Of a stretch of 64,000 bases of DNA, positions 7,964-16,621 are shown piece after piece. A program made the translations under genes and the position numbers. The stretch covers positions 434,001-498,000 of the forward strand of contig CAZWSX010000001.1 in assembly GCA_964636985.1 (NCBI GenBank), in the 5' to 3' direction. The first letter of the stretch is position 1, and each line of letters begins with the position of its first letter. Source of the stretch: CAZWSX01 sp964636985 (lineage in GTDB: Bacteria > Planctomycetota > Planctomycetia > Pirellulales > Pirellulaceae). The notes below the pieces were generated by a model. That model searched no databases and was not told where the DNA came from. It worked only from the letters and a program-made list of their open reading frames with translations.

Positions 7964-9406
7964 ATGTCGACAACGCGAAGATCGGATGGACCCAGTAAAC
8001 GCAAGGAGGAGGCGCCCGCTCCTATCTTCGACCGCGCCCCGCCGCACAATCGCGATGCCGAGATGGGCCTGATCGGCAGCATCATGCTCGTGCCCGAGGT
8101 CTGCGACGAAATCGCCACCATCGTCCGCGCCGACGATTTCTACGACGACGCCCACGCCAAGATCTTCCGGCACATGCAGGAAATGTACGAGGCGGGAAAG
8201 AAAGTCGACGCTACGCTATTGCTCGATCGTTTGCGCGCAGCAGGCGAACTTGAGGTCGTGGGCGGCGCGTTGTATCTGACGCAGCTTTTTCACGCCGTCC
8301 CGAACGCCGCGCACGCCGTTTATTACGCGGAAATCGTTCGCGATCGCGCCACGATTCGCGGTTTGATCGGCGCGGCGACCAAGATTCTTCGCGACTCGTA
8401 CGACGAAACGCGGGATGTCAAATCGCTGGTCAGTTCCGCCGAGCATGCCGTCTTCGAGATCATGGACGAGCGGGGCGGCGACAAGGTTGCGCGGATCGAC
8501 GCTGTTCTGCACGACACGATGGACCGGATCGAGGCCCGCATCCGTGGCGAGTACACCGAAGGAGGTGTGAATAGCGGTTTCACACTCCTCGACGAACAGA
8601 CGGGCGGCCTGCACAACAACGAACTGATTGTCTTGGCCGCCCGGCCAAGTATGGGCAAAACCGCCTTCGCGATGAACATCGCGTCGAACGTGGCGGTCGA
8701 TCAAAAGGTCCCGGTGCTGTTCATCAGCCTCGAAATGTCGGCGATGGAACTCACGGAACGGTTACTCTGCTCCGTTGCCGAAGTCAACGGCCACCGCTTG
8801 CGCAACGGCACGTGCGGGCAAGACGAACGCCAGCGGCTCGCGATGAAGTCGGGCGTGGTCGGCCAGGCTCCCCTCTACATTGATGACTCACCGAGCCGAA
8901 CAATTAGCGAAATCGCCGCCGGTGCACGCCGCGTAGCACGCCGCGAGAATCGCTTGGGCTTGATCGTCATCGACTACTTGCAGCTCATCGAGCCCGACAA
9001 CATGAAGGACCCGCGGCAAGAGCAAGTGTCGCGGATGACAAGACGCCTCAAAGGACTCGCGCGGGAAATGAAGGTGCCGATCTTGGTCCTGGCGCAGCTC
9101 AATCGTCAGACCGAAGCGAGCAAAGACAACATCCCGCGGCTAAGCCACCTGCGCGAATCGGGGGCGATCGAACAAGATGCCGACGTCGTGATGTTCGTCC
9201 ACCGCGAGGAGTATTACCACCGCGGCGAAGACGCCGAAAAGCACGCGGGCAAAGCGCAGATCATCGTCGCCAAGCAGCGTAACGGCCCTGTCGGCGATAT
9301 CGACTTGATTTGGAAGAAAGACTTCACTAAGTTCTGCAACGCGGCACCCGAGCGGTATTCGCAGTTCGACCAGTTCAACGACGGCGGCAGCGATCCGCTG
9401 GGTTAG
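7964..9406 (+). CDS. dnaB: Replicative DNA helicase DnaB
   Basis: A 480-residue hexameric helicase that unwinds DNA at the fork. The start at 7964 (MSTTRRSDGPSK) has an AAGGA site five bases upstream; a GTG 57 bases earlier is less likely. The N-terminal domain (PHNRDAEMGLIGSIML, residues about 27-130) binds primase and loader. The RecA-like domain has Walker A ARPSMGKT with Lys232, Walker B LGLIVIDYLQLI, and the arginine-finger/DNA-loop region AKQRNGPVGD. It closes the rplY-pth-rpsF-ssb-rplI cluster, and its stop overlaps the convergent gene by four bases. Confidence 0.96.
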   Translation: MSTTRRSDGPSKRKEEAPAPIFDRAPPHNRDAEMGLIGSIMLVPEVCDEIATIVRADDFYDDAHAKIFRHMQEMYEAGKKVDATLLLDRLRAAGELEVVGGALYLTQLFHAVPNAAHAVYYAEIVRDRATIRGLIGAATKILRDSYDETRDVKSLVSSAEHAVFEIMDERGGDKVARIDAVLHDTMDRIEARIRGEYTEGGVNSGFTLLDEQTGGLHNNELIVLAARPSMGKTAFAMNIASNVAVDQKVPVLFISLEMSAMELTERLLCSVAEVNGHRLRNGTCGQDERQRLAMKSGVVGQAPLYIDDSPSRTISEIAAGARRVARRENRLGLIVIDYLQLIEPDNMKDPRQEQVSRMTRRLKGLAREMKVPILVLAQLNRQTEASKDNIPRLSHLRESGAIEQDADVVMFVHREEYYHRGEDAEKHAGKAQIIVAKQRNGPVGDIDLIWKKDFTKFCNAAPERYSQFDQFNDGGSDPLG

Positions 9407-10065
9407 TGAGGCTGTTCTTTGTGCTCGGCGAGGATGGCTCGCAAGAGCGCCTTGATCGTCGAACGCAGAACACCCAGCTGGCTCCTGGTGTCTTGAAAGT
9501 CCAACTCGTCAATCGATTCTTCTATCGACGATCGCTCTTGGTTGGAGTCGGCCGGCGTGGGCGATATTTCGGCTTCGTTGTAAGTCTCAGCCGGAACAAT
9601 TGGTTCGAGTTGTGAATCCACTGTTTCAGCCGCGGGTTCAGCGTCGTCACCTGGTTTTGTCATCGACGCCGGCACAAAAGCGGGTCGACTTGGTGACGGC
9701 TCTGGTCTCACCTCGACCAGTTCTTCTCGGCGTGCTGGAGCGAGTTCGAGAACTTGCGGTGGCAGCTCTCCCGCGAGGGCGGCCTGGCGGGCATCGTGGA
9801 ACCAGGTAACGACCTCCGTCGCCTCGGGCGAGCCATCTGCTTTCCACCTCGCGATCATTTTTTCCGCGGCCTTGCGGTGGCGCTGGTAGGTTTCGCGATC
9901 GTGATGGAGCTTAAGGTAAGCTTGCACCCGGTAGGCCGTGGCCATCTCGGGAATAGTCAGCGGTCGCGGTTTTTTAGTTTGTGGTTCAGTGGCGCTGGCC
10001 GCCATCACGACGAACATTACAGTAAGCAAGCACATTACCGAGGATAGTGTGACAAAGCGTGGCAT
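9403..10065 (-). CDS. Secreted hypothetical protein
   Basis: A 220-residue protein with no recognised family. The N-terminus (FVTLSSVMCLLTVMFVVMAASA) is a classic signal peptide with an ASA cleavage site. Residues about 35-110 are a charged, probably helical region. The middle is Pro/Glu/Ala-rich and looks disordered; the end carries a helix (LGVLRSTIKALLRAILAEHKE). It is convergent with dnaB, sharing four bases at the stop codons. Confidence 0.6.
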   Translation of the reverse strand: MPRFVTLSSVMCLLTVMFVVMAASATEPQTKKPRPLTIPEMATAYRVQAYLKLHHDRETYQRHRKAAEKMIARWKADGSPEATEVVTWFHDARQAALAGELPPQVLELAPARREELVEVRPEPSPSRPAFVPASMTKPGDDAEPAAETVDSQLEPIVPAETYNEAEISPTPADSNQERSSIEESIDELDFQDTRSQLGVLRSTIKALLRAILAEHKEQPH

Positions 10066-10218
10066 GGTTCTAGTTCCGATAGGAGCGAGGCAAACGATTT
10101 CGCGGTCTGATATCCCAATATCAAAAACTTAGGTCGGTGCCTGCCCTCGTCAACGCGTCGGGGCGAAAGGGTGCGGATTAAGATAGGGAGAATCCATCCT
10201 CACCGATTGGTGTGATTC

Positions 10219-10890
10219 ATGGCCGAACGCCTACGACCGCTCATCCCTCTGCTGCTGGTAACGGCCTTACCGATTGTGCCGTTCCTGCTGTTTGGAGAGC
10301 CGATCGAGCGGTACTTCGCGGCGTGGCGCGAGCACCCGCCTGCGGCGCCGATTGTCGCCGGCGCTGTGATTGGTTTGCTGGCCACGGATGTCGTGTTGCC
10401 TGTCCCCTCCAGTGTTGTTTGCACGCTAGCCGGCGCCAGTTTGGGTTGGCTCGGCGGAACCGTGATCAACTGGATCGGTATGACGCTCGGCGCGCTGGTC
10501 GCATTTGCGATCGCCAAAAAATGGGGACCAGCCGTCGCGCGGTGGTTCAGTACGCCCGAGCAATTGCACCGGACCGAGTCGCTGGTCAAACGCTACGGCG
10601 CCGGCATCTTGATGCTGACTCGCGGCTTGCCGGTGCTCGCCGAAGCGGGCCTTTTGTGGCTGGGAATGAACGGCCTCTCGTGGCGAGCGATGCTGCTACC
10701 CATGATGTTCTCGCATTTGGTGTTGGCATTGGTTTATGCACTCCTGGGTCATTTCGCCGGATCGCAAGATTGGCTGCCGATCGCCCTCACGGTGGCTGCC
10801 GCCGTGCCTGTCTTGGCACTCGCCTTCGTTCCAACTTCCGCAACGCCCGCGCCTACCAGCCCGCCTGCGGAGAAGGGAATCGCAACATGA
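10219..10890 (+). CDS. VTT/DedA (TVP38-like) membrane protein
   Basis: A 223-residue integral membrane protein with about five to six hydrophobic segments. The VTT-domain signature is visible as LPVPSSVVCTLAGASLGWLGGTVINWIGMTLGALVAFAIAKKWG split over residues about 65-105, followed by LVKRYGAGILMLTRGLPVLAEAG, the E/R-rich loop typical of this family. DedA/TVP38 proteins act as lipid scramblases or flippases, including of undecaprenyl phosphate and phosphatidylethanolamine. The stop overlaps the next gene's start by four bases (ATGA), so they are probably translationally coupled. Confidence 0.85.
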   Translation: MAERLRPLIPLLLVTALPIVPFLLFGEPIERYFAAWREHPPAAPIVAGAVIGLLATDVVLPVPSSVVCTLAGASLGWLGGTVINWIGMTLGALVAFAIAKKWGPAVARWFSTPEQLHRTESLVKRYGAGILMLTRGLPVLAEAGLLWLGMNGLSWRAMLLPMMFSHLVLALVYALLGHFAGSQDWLPIALTVAAAVPVLALAFVPTSATPAPTSPPAEKGIAT

Positions 10891-12308
10891 ATCGTCGTCC
10901 TTTCGGCGTCAGTGATTTCTCTAAGCTGCGCGGGCTCGAAGATCCCCTTCGCGCCAGCCGCCGCCGATTTTTGAAAACCAGCGGCACCGCGATCCTGGGC
11001 GCCACATTGGCTGGTATCGCCGGCGCACAAGATCCACAGCAAGAAGCGCTGCGGCGGATGGTCATCGAGTCGACGATGTTTCCCTACGACGGAAAATCGA
11101 TCCTCAAGAAACAGGCCGAAGGCTTGGAGGGAAAAGTCCTGGCCGGGTATCAAGGCTGGTTCTGCTGTGAAGGCGACGGCATGAACGTCGGCTGGTCGCA
11201 CTACGCAGCCGACGACAAACGATTGGAACCGGGCCACTGCTCGTTCGAACTGTGGCCCGACGTGAGCGAGTTCGATGCCGACGAACGCTTTACCACCAAC
11301 TTCACCCATGCTGATGGCACCAAGGCTCAGCTTTTTTCGTCGTGCCAGCCCAAGACGGTGAAGCGACACTTTCAGTGGATGCGGCAGTACGGCATCGACG
11401 GGGCCATCCTCAACCGCTTCCCGCTCGACCTGCAATATCCCGAGGAATTGGCCCGTTGCAACGTGGTACTCAACAACGTCCGCCACGCGGCCAACCAGGC
11501 AGGCCGCTGTTACCTCTTGATGTACGACATGTCGCAAATGGACGCGGGCAAAATTGTCGCCACCGTCCGCGAAGACTGGGCCCTGCTCGTCGAATCGATG
11601 GGGATCAGCCGAAGCCGCGGCGACCTGGCCTACTTGCGCTACAAGGGAAAGCCGCTGATCGGCCTGTGGGGACTTGGTTTTGCCGGAACGAAAAGTTCGA
11701 GCGAAGCCTTCGCGGAGCTGGTGAACTTTTTCAAGAACGATCGGGCTCTCGGCGGCAACTCCGTTTTGGTGGGCGTTCCCACGTGGTGGCGAACGCTCGA
11801 TCGTGATTGCCAAACCGACCGGCGCATTCACAACGTTTTGGCGAAAGCCGATATCGTGCTGCCGTGGACCCCGAGCCGCTTCCACACGCTCGAAGCCATC
11901 GCCGAGCATCGCACCGCGACGATCGAGCCCGATCTCGCCTGGTGCAGCGAGCAGAAGCTCGCGTATATGCCGGTGATCAGCCCCGGCTTTAGCGAACACA
12001 ATCGCGCCGCCGGCGGCGGCCGCGAAGTGCAGTGGGAACTCGCCCCACGACGAGGCGGCAAGTATTTGTGGCAGCAAGCGATCGAAGCCAAGCGAGCAAA
12101 GGCCTCGATGACCTACGTCGCGATGTTCGACGAACTCAACGAAGCCACCGCGATCCTCAAATGCACGAACAACCCGCCACAAGGGGCAAGTACCTTTCTC
12201 ACGTACGAGAATCTCCCCACCGACCACTACCTGTGGCTGAGTGGTGAGATTGGCAAGATGCTTCGCAACACGGCGAAGCCTTCAGATCAATTGCCGAAGC
12301 GGAAGTGA
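10887..12308 (+). CDS. Secreted glycoside hydrolase family 71/99-like protein
   Basis: A 473-residue protein. The start at 10887 is set by the ATGA overlap with the preceding gene and gives a Tat-type signal (SRRRFLKTSGTAILGATLAG). The mature part begins with EGKVLAGYQGWFCCEGDG, the typical opening of GH71/GH99-like TIM barrels, and continues with VGWSHYAADDK, HFQWMRQYGIDGAILNRF, KPLIGLWGLGF, and a late MTYVAMFDELNEAT strand with acidic residues. The family includes alpha-1,3-glucanases and endo-alpha-mannosidases; the substrate here is unknown. It likely works outside the cytoplasm on polysaccharide. Confidence 0.8.
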   Translation: MNRRPFGVSDFSKLRGLEDPLRASRRRFLKTSGTAILGATLAGIAGAQDPQQEALRRMVIESTMFPYDGKSILKKQAEGLEGKVLAGYQGWFCCEGDGMNVGWSHYAADDKRLEPGHCSFELWPDVSEFDADERFTTNFTHADGTKAQLFSSCQPKTVKRHFQWMRQYGIDGAILNRFPLDLQYPEELARCNVVLNNVRHAANQAGRCYLLMYDMSQMDAGKIVATVREDWALLVESMGISRSRGDLAYLRYKGKPLIGLWGLGFAGTKSSSEAFAELVNFFKNDRALGGNSVLVGVPTWWRTLDRDCQTDRRIHNVLAKADIVLPWTPSRFHTLEAIAEHRTATIEPDLAWCSEQKLAYMPVISPGFSEHNRAAGGGREVQWELAPRRGGKYLWQQAIEAKRAKASMTYVAMFDELNEATAILKCTNNPPQGASTFLTYENLPTDHYLWLSGEIGKMLRNTAKPSDQLPKRK

Positions 12309-12317
12309 TCCTAAAAA

Positions 12318-12342
12318 GTAGCCCGGACATTCCTGTCCGGGC
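12318..12342 (+). repeat. Palindromic repeat copy (GCCCGGACA type)
   Basis: GTA followed by GCCCGGACA-TTCC-TGTCCGGGC, a perfect 9-bp stem, ten bases after a stop codon. Same family as 36214-36238, which matches it base for base over the 25-base core. Confidence 0.85.
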
Positions 12343-12507
12343 GCGGTTGATCCGCTTTAGTAAGCGGACATAGAACGCAAGAAAGCGAAGTGAGCAATCC
12401 TATCCGTACGGCGTCAGCAATGGCAGCTGATGGCGCCACAGCTAGAGAACGATTGATTAATCACCGCCCCGTGAAAGCCGCGTAGGCTTGGTTGGTGACC
12501 GCACTTT

Positions 12508-12529
12508 GCACGGACAGGAATGTCCGTGC
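12508..12529 (-). repeat. Palindromic repeat copy (GCACGGACA type)
   Basis: GCACGGACA-GGAA-TGTCCGTGC on the plus strand, i.e. the reverse orientation of the copy at 57610. The flanking tail read on the minus strand (AAAGTGCGGTCACCAACCAAG) matches that of the 57607 copy closely, so the unit is longer than the hairpin. Confidence 0.85.
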
Positions 12530-12555
12530 TACTTCTCCGCGGTGAATTCGCATTC

Positions 12556-13695
12556 CTACCCCCGCTGCGCAATCGGCTTCCAATCGCGATGGCCGGGGCC
12601 ATTGTAGATCGAGCGCGGGCGCATCAGCCGGTTGTTGTCGAGTTGCTCGATCACGTGGGCGCTCCAGCCGACGACGCGTGCACAGACAAACAACGGCGTG
12701 AAGAGTTCTTTTGGAATGCCCAGGTAGTGGTACACCCGCGCGCACGGCCAATCGACGTTCGGCGGGAGCTTTTTCTCGGTGGTGACAATCTTCTCGATGA
12801 TCTCGGCCGTCGCTTCGAGCGATTCCTTGCCGGCCTCTTTGGCCAGCGGCGGACATAGAGTTTTCAAATAGACGGCCCGCGGATCGCCATGCTTATAGAC
12901 GCGGTGGCCGAAGCCCATGATCCGCTCTTTACGTGCGAGCGCGTCGCGGACCCATTTCTCGGCTTTGTCAGGCGTGCCGGCTGCGAGAAGCACTTCGAGC
13001 GCGCGTTCATTGGCTCCGCCGTGCAATGGGCCTTTCAGCGTGCCAATCGCGCCGGTGATGCCGGCGTGCATGTCCGAAAGGGTCGACACAATGCAGCGGG
13101 CGGCGAAGGTCGATGCGTTGAACTCATGTTCGGCGTACAAAATGAGCGTGACGTCCATCGCCTTAATGGCGGCCGGGCTCGGCTTTTCGCCTCGCAACAA
13201 CCACAACACGTTGCCGGCGAACGAGAGCGACGGATCGGCTGCGACGGGCGCCTTGCCGCTTAGAATGTGCTGATAGGCACCCAGCACAACGGGCATTTGA
13301 GCCAGCAATCGCTCGGCTTTGCGAACGTTGGCGTCATGCCCGCCGACTTCCGTTTCGGGATCAAAGTGGGCGAGCAAGCTGCACCCCGTCCGCATCACGT
13401 CCATGGCGTCGGCCGTGCGCGGGATTTTTTTCAGGACCTCGACTACCTCGGGCGGAATCGCCATCGCGCTGGTCAGCCGCTTTTGGAAGGCCTGCAACTG
13501 GTCCTTGGTTGGCAGATCGCCGTACAGAATCAGGTAAGCGACTTCCTCGTAGCAAGTGTTGGCAGTCAGATCTTCAATTGCATAACCGCGGTAGCTCAGT
13601 CCCGTGGCGAGCGTGCAGATCGCTGTCTCGCCGGCAGCGACTCCCTCGAGTCCGGGGCTGTAGGTCTCAGTTGTGCTCGTCGCGGTCTCGCTCAT
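12556..13695 (-). CDS. Citrate / 2-methylcitrate synthase
   Basis: A 379-residue citrate-synthase-family enzyme condensing an acyl-CoA with oxaloacetate. Catalytic landmarks are present: LKGPLHGGANERA with the first catalytic His, MGFGHRVYKHGDPRA with the second His and substrate Arg, and PPNVDWPCARVY with the catalytic Asp. The N-terminus has GLEGVAAGETAI and YRGYAIEDL. Length and sequence fit the short Gram-positive/PrpC-like group. The gene lies seven bases after a PrpB-like gene, which favours a role as 2-methylcitrate synthase in propionate breakdown, but family members are often promiscuous and it could serve as the main citrate synthase. Confidence 0.88.
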   Translation of the reverse strand: MSETATSTTETYSPGLEGVAAGETAICTLATGLSYRGYAIEDLTANTCYEEVAYLILYGDLPTKDQLQAFQKRLTSAMAIPPEVVEVLKKIPRTADAMDVMRTGCSLLAHFDPETEVGGHDANVRKAERLLAQMPVVLGAYQHILSGKAPVAADPSLSFAGNVLWLLRGEKPSPAAIKAMDVTLILYAEHEFNASTFAARCIVSTLSDMHAGITGAIGTLKGPLHGGANERALEVLLAAGTPDKAEKWVRDALARKERIMGFGHRVYKHGDPRAVYLKTLCPPLAKEAGKESLEATAEIIEKIVTTEKKLPPNVDWPCARVYHYLGIPKELFTPLFVCARVVGWSAHVIEQLDNNRLMRPRSIYNGPGHRDWKPIAQRG

Positions 13696-13702
13696 GGGTG
13701 GG

Positions 13703-14596
13703 TCAGTCTTTGGGGAGGTGAGTTTTAAAATACTCTCGGTCGCGTTCTTCGAAGTCGTTGTAGTCGAGCAACTCGTACAACTCCTCGCGCGTCTGCATCA
13801 CTTCCAGATCGATCAGCTCCGTTTGAATTCCATCCCGAGCCAATAGCGAAAGCCCCGTCTCGATCGCCTTCATCGCCAGCCGCAGCGCCGTCACGGGATA
13901 CAACACGCCGGCGAATCCGGCCGCCTCCAGTTCGTCGACAGGCAACAAGGGGCTTTTGCCGTACTCGGTCATGTTGGCGATCAGCGGCGCATCGACGGCG
14001 TCGGCGAATCGCTGGAACTCCTCGCGCGAGAGAAGCGCCTCAGGGAAAATCCAATCGGCACCGGCATCCAGGTACATGTTCGCCCGGACAATGGCATCGT
14101 CGAAATCGGTCACGCCGCGAGCATCAGTGCGGGCAATAATCACGAAGTCGTCGTCGTTTTTCGCAGCGGCCGCGGCCGCGATTTTGGCGCACATCGCCTC
14201 GGCGTCAACAAGTGACTTACCGGCCAAGTGGCCGCAGCGCTTGGGAAGTTGTTGGTCTTCGAGTTGAATTGCTGCCGCCCCGGCGGCTTCCAATTCGATC
14301 ACGGTTCGCTCGACGCTAAGCGCTTCGCCGAATCCTGTATCGGCATCGACGACGACAGGGAGCGAAACGCGCCGCGTGAGGTAAGCGGTTTGCTGGGCCA
14401 ACTCGGTGAGCGTGAAGAGCCCCACATCGGGCAAAGCTAGCACGCCGGCCGAAAATGCCGCGCCGGAAAGATAGATCGCGTCGAATCCAAGCCGCTCGAT
14501 CATTCGCCCCGCGAGGGCGTTGGGCGCGCCGGGAATCCGCAGAAAACTGGCATCGGCGGCAACACGGAGGGCCTTACCAGGCGAAAGACGGGTCAT
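13703..14596 (-). CDS. prpB: Methylisocitrate lyase (PEP mutase/isocitrate lyase superfamily)
   Basis: A 297-residue enzyme likely splitting 2-methylisocitrate into pyruvate and succinate. It has the superfamily fingerprint: GFDAIYLSGAAFSAG near the start, VDADTGFGEA with the metal-binding acidic residues, the loop LPKRCGHLAGK bearing the catalytic Cys, and IARTDARG. PLIANMTEYGKSPLL follows, which is typical of PrpB. It is the upstream gene of the pair with the citrate-synthase homologue. No prpD or acnD is present in the window. Confidence 0.87.
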   Translation of the reverse strand: MTRLSPGKALRVAADASFLRIPGAPNALAGRMIERLGFDAIYLSGAAFSAGVLALPDVGLFTLTELAQQTAYLTRRVSLPVVVDADTGFGEALSVERTVIELEAAGAAAIQLEDQQLPKRCGHLAGKSLVDAEAMCAKIAAAAAAKNDDDFVIIARTDARGVTDFDDAIVRANMYLDAGADWIFPEALLSREEFQRFADAVDAPLIANMTEYGKSPLLPVDELEAAGFAGVLYPVTALRLAMKAIETGLSLLARDGIQTELIDLEVMQTREELYELLDYNDFEERDREYFKTHLPKD

Positions 14597-14780
14597 GAGC
14601 CGCCAAGCTATCTTAAAGAATTGGGCTCGCGAAACACAATTCGCGGCAAAGGCCGCGAATTCCCTTCATCTTAGGTCGCGACCGATTCGACTCGCAAGGG
14701 GCAAGCACAAGCTAAAGTTTGATACGATGGCGTCACCTTATTCGACTTTGCAATGAAATTCTCTTGCCTGTCTTGAGCCT

Positions 14781-15398
14781 ATGCCAAACGTCTTGATCAC
14801 CTGCTTCGAGCCGTACGACCGATGGCGCGACAACTCCAGTTGGTTGGCCATGGTCGAGTTGACCCGCAACACCCCAACGCATCCCAGGATCGTCACGCGG
14901 CGCTACCCCGTCGATTTCGCGCGGACGCGGCCGCTGCTGGAAAAAGATCTCGCCGCCGACTTCGACGCGGTGTTCTTACTCGGTCAAGCGCCGGGACGAA
15001 CCGCCATCGAACTCGAGTCGATCGCGCTCAACGTCGGCATCGATGCCGTGCAAAAAGGAGACGAAGGAAGCGTGCTCGATGCTGAAGGACCACTGGCCTT
15101 GGCATCCACGTTGCCGCTCCATACTTGGGCAGCGGAATTGCGAGCTGCTTCGATTCCAACCCGCGTCTCCTATCACGCGGGAACCTACCTTTGCAACGCG
15201 GCGCTTTATTGGACGCTGCTCACGGCCCAGCGGAGGAATCTCAAGACGAAAGCGACCTTCGTCCACTTGCCGTTGGCAGCATCGCAAGTCGTGAACGAAT
15301 CGCCCGTGCCGGCGTCGATGCCGTCGAACATGGCGGCCGAAGCGGTCCGCATGATGCTCGACATGTTCGTTCGCGAAGAGACAACAGCGCTTGCTTAA
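14781..15398 (+). CDS. Pyroglutamyl-peptidase I-like peptidase (C15)
   Basis: A 205-residue protein of peptidase family C15, which removes N-terminal pyroglutamate from peptides. The fold start is LITCFEPYDRWRDNSSW (family: LxTGFxPFxxxxxNPS). A catalytic triad can be proposed: Glu79 in ELESIALNV, Cys138 in AGTYLCNAAL, and His162 in TFVHLPL. The GF to CF and PF to PY changes are deviations from the best-known members, so substrate preference may differ. Cytoplasmic; single gene. Confidence 0.82.
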   Translation: MPNVLITCFEPYDRWRDNSSWLAMVELTRNTPTHPRIVTRRYPVDFARTRPLLEKDLAADFDAVFLLGQAPGRTAIELESIALNVGIDAVQKGDEGSVLDAEGPLALASTLPLHTWAAELRAASIPTRVSYHAGTYLCNAALYWTLLTAQRRNLKTKATFVHLPLAASQVVNESPVPASMPSNMAAEAVRMMLDMFVREETTALA

Positions 15399-15404
15399 GA
15401 CAGG

Positions 15405-15935
15405 CTATCCAGCGCCAACAGGTTGGCCGGTGGCTTGCTTGACGCCGACATAAGCGCGATGGGCTTTCCAGCAGATGCTCTTGAAGCAATCGGGGCGGCT
15501 GACGCCTTCGAGGCGGAAAGTCTCGATTTGGCCTCGTTTGAAAATCAGGTTGCCTGCCGCGTACCATTCCTGGCCGGGCAGCACTTCGAGTTCGATGGAG
15601 TCGAAATCGTCCAGCTTGACCGAGCGGGACTCTTTGCCCAGCAGGCCGCTTTCGACAATGATCCGGCGATTGGTCAGCCGGTAGCGATTCCCCATGCCCG
15701 GAATCACTTTGTAGAAGTAAAGGGCCAGGCTGATGGGAATCGACAGGAGCGCGAACAGATTACCGATCCGCAGGAAGTAGATGTCGGGAAAACGGATGTC
15801 GAACAGCTGCCCCATCATCCGGCCGATTGCGAACTCCGCATTGGAGGGCCACACGATCATCGCTGTCGTTTCGCGAACCGCAGCTGGCGTCACGCCCGAA
15901 ATCGCTTGCATCTTCCATTTCCCTGTAGCGGCCAT
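15405..15935 (-). CDS. Membrane protein with bacterial PH domain
   Basis: A 176-residue protein. A hydrophobic pair of helices around residues 50-75 (IGNLFALLSIPISLALYFYKV) leads into a bacterial pleckstrin-homology (DUF304-like) segment: NRYRLTNRRIIVESGLLGKESRSVKLDDFDSI (residues about 83-114 in two parts). This is a widespread membrane-associated domain of unclear function. An in-frame ATG at 15911 is an alternative start; neither has a strong ribosome-binding site. Convergent with the C15 peptidase gene, six bases apart. Confidence 0.68.
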   Translation of the reverse strand: MAATGKWKMQAISGVTPAAVRETTAMIVWPSNAEFAIGRMMGQLFDIRFPDIYFLRIGNLFALLSIPISLALYFYKVIPGMGNRYRLTNRRIIVESGLLGKESRSVKLDDFDSIELEVLPGQEWYAAGNLIFKRGQIETFRLEGVSRPDCFKSICWKAHRAYVGVKQATGQPVGAG

Positions 15936-16067
15936 GGCCGGTCGGTAACTATTCCAAGGTGGTAAGCATCATACCAAAGACCGCCTTTTTTTGAGTAGGG
16001 GCCGCTGCGGCCGAAAAAAGCGGGCTTTTCGCAATCTCCCGGCGGTTCGAGTCTCGGCACGGCAAAC

Positions 16068-16565
16068 ATGACCAACCAACAACGGCTCAAGCGGCTTTTG
16101 ACCTCCACCCGTCAGCGCAGCGAAAAGATGCTGGCCGATTTCAAAACGCCCGAGCAATGGACGCACCAGGTTTACCCAGGGGCGAATCACGCCATGTGGT
16201 TCGTCGGGCACATGGCCTCGACCGATAATTTCCTCACGTCGATCGTCGCACCCCAATCGGCCGTCGCACTCGACTGGTTATCCAAGCAGTTCGGCATGGG
16301 ATCGCAGCCGGTCGCCGATGCCTCGGCCTACAAGTCGCCCGAAGAAATGGTCGCGCTGATGCGCGACCGCCGCGAGGCGCTCCTGGCGGCACTCGATACG
16401 TTCACCGACGAAACCTTGGGCCAGAAAACCCCGCCCAAATCGCCCGACTTCCTGCCCGACTTCGCCTCGGTTTTCGAAACGGCCGTCTGGCACGAAAGTC
16501 TCCACGCCGGGCAACTCTCGGTCACGCGCAAAGCGCTCGGCTTCCCACCAGTCATCGGCAGCTAA
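16068..16565 (+). CDS. DinB-family protein
   Basis: A 165-residue four-helix DinB/YfiT-like protein. Three spaced histidines fit the family's metal site: HAMWFVGHMAS near residues 43-51 and VWHESLHAGQLS near residues 141-152. Members are often thiol-dependent transferases or stress proteins; the specific function is unknown. The N-terminus (TNQQRLKRLLTSTRQRSEKML) is a charged helix as expected. Confidence 0.82.
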   Translation: MTNQQRLKRLLTSTRQRSEKMLADFKTPEQWTHQVYPGANHAMWFVGHMASTDNFLTSIVAPQSAVALDWLSKQFGMGSQPVADASAYKSPEEMVALMRDRREALLAALDTFTDETLGQKTPPKSPDFLPDFASVFETAVWHESLHAGQLSVTRKALGFPPVIGS

Positions 16566-16586
16566 AACAAGGCGTCAGCCTCGAAT

Positions 16587-16618
16587 CCCTGGAGCCTGAC
16601 GCTTAAAGCCTGGAGCCT
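16587..16618. repeat. Short dispersed repeat CCCTGGAGCCT-N8-AAGCCTGGAGCCT
   Basis: A 32-base unit of two TGGAGCCT cores separated by a variable 8-base middle. An otherwise identical copy lies at 39854-39885. Both sit directly after a coding region. Here it also overlaps a GCGTCAG/CTGACGC 7-bp stem (16572-16602). Confidence 0.75.
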
Positions 16619-16621
16619 CCC

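Noticed and set aside
10749..12227. 492-residue frame antisense to the VTT and glycoside-hydrolase-like genes
   Set aside because: It spans two genes in opposite orientation and carries no motifs, so it is a shadow.
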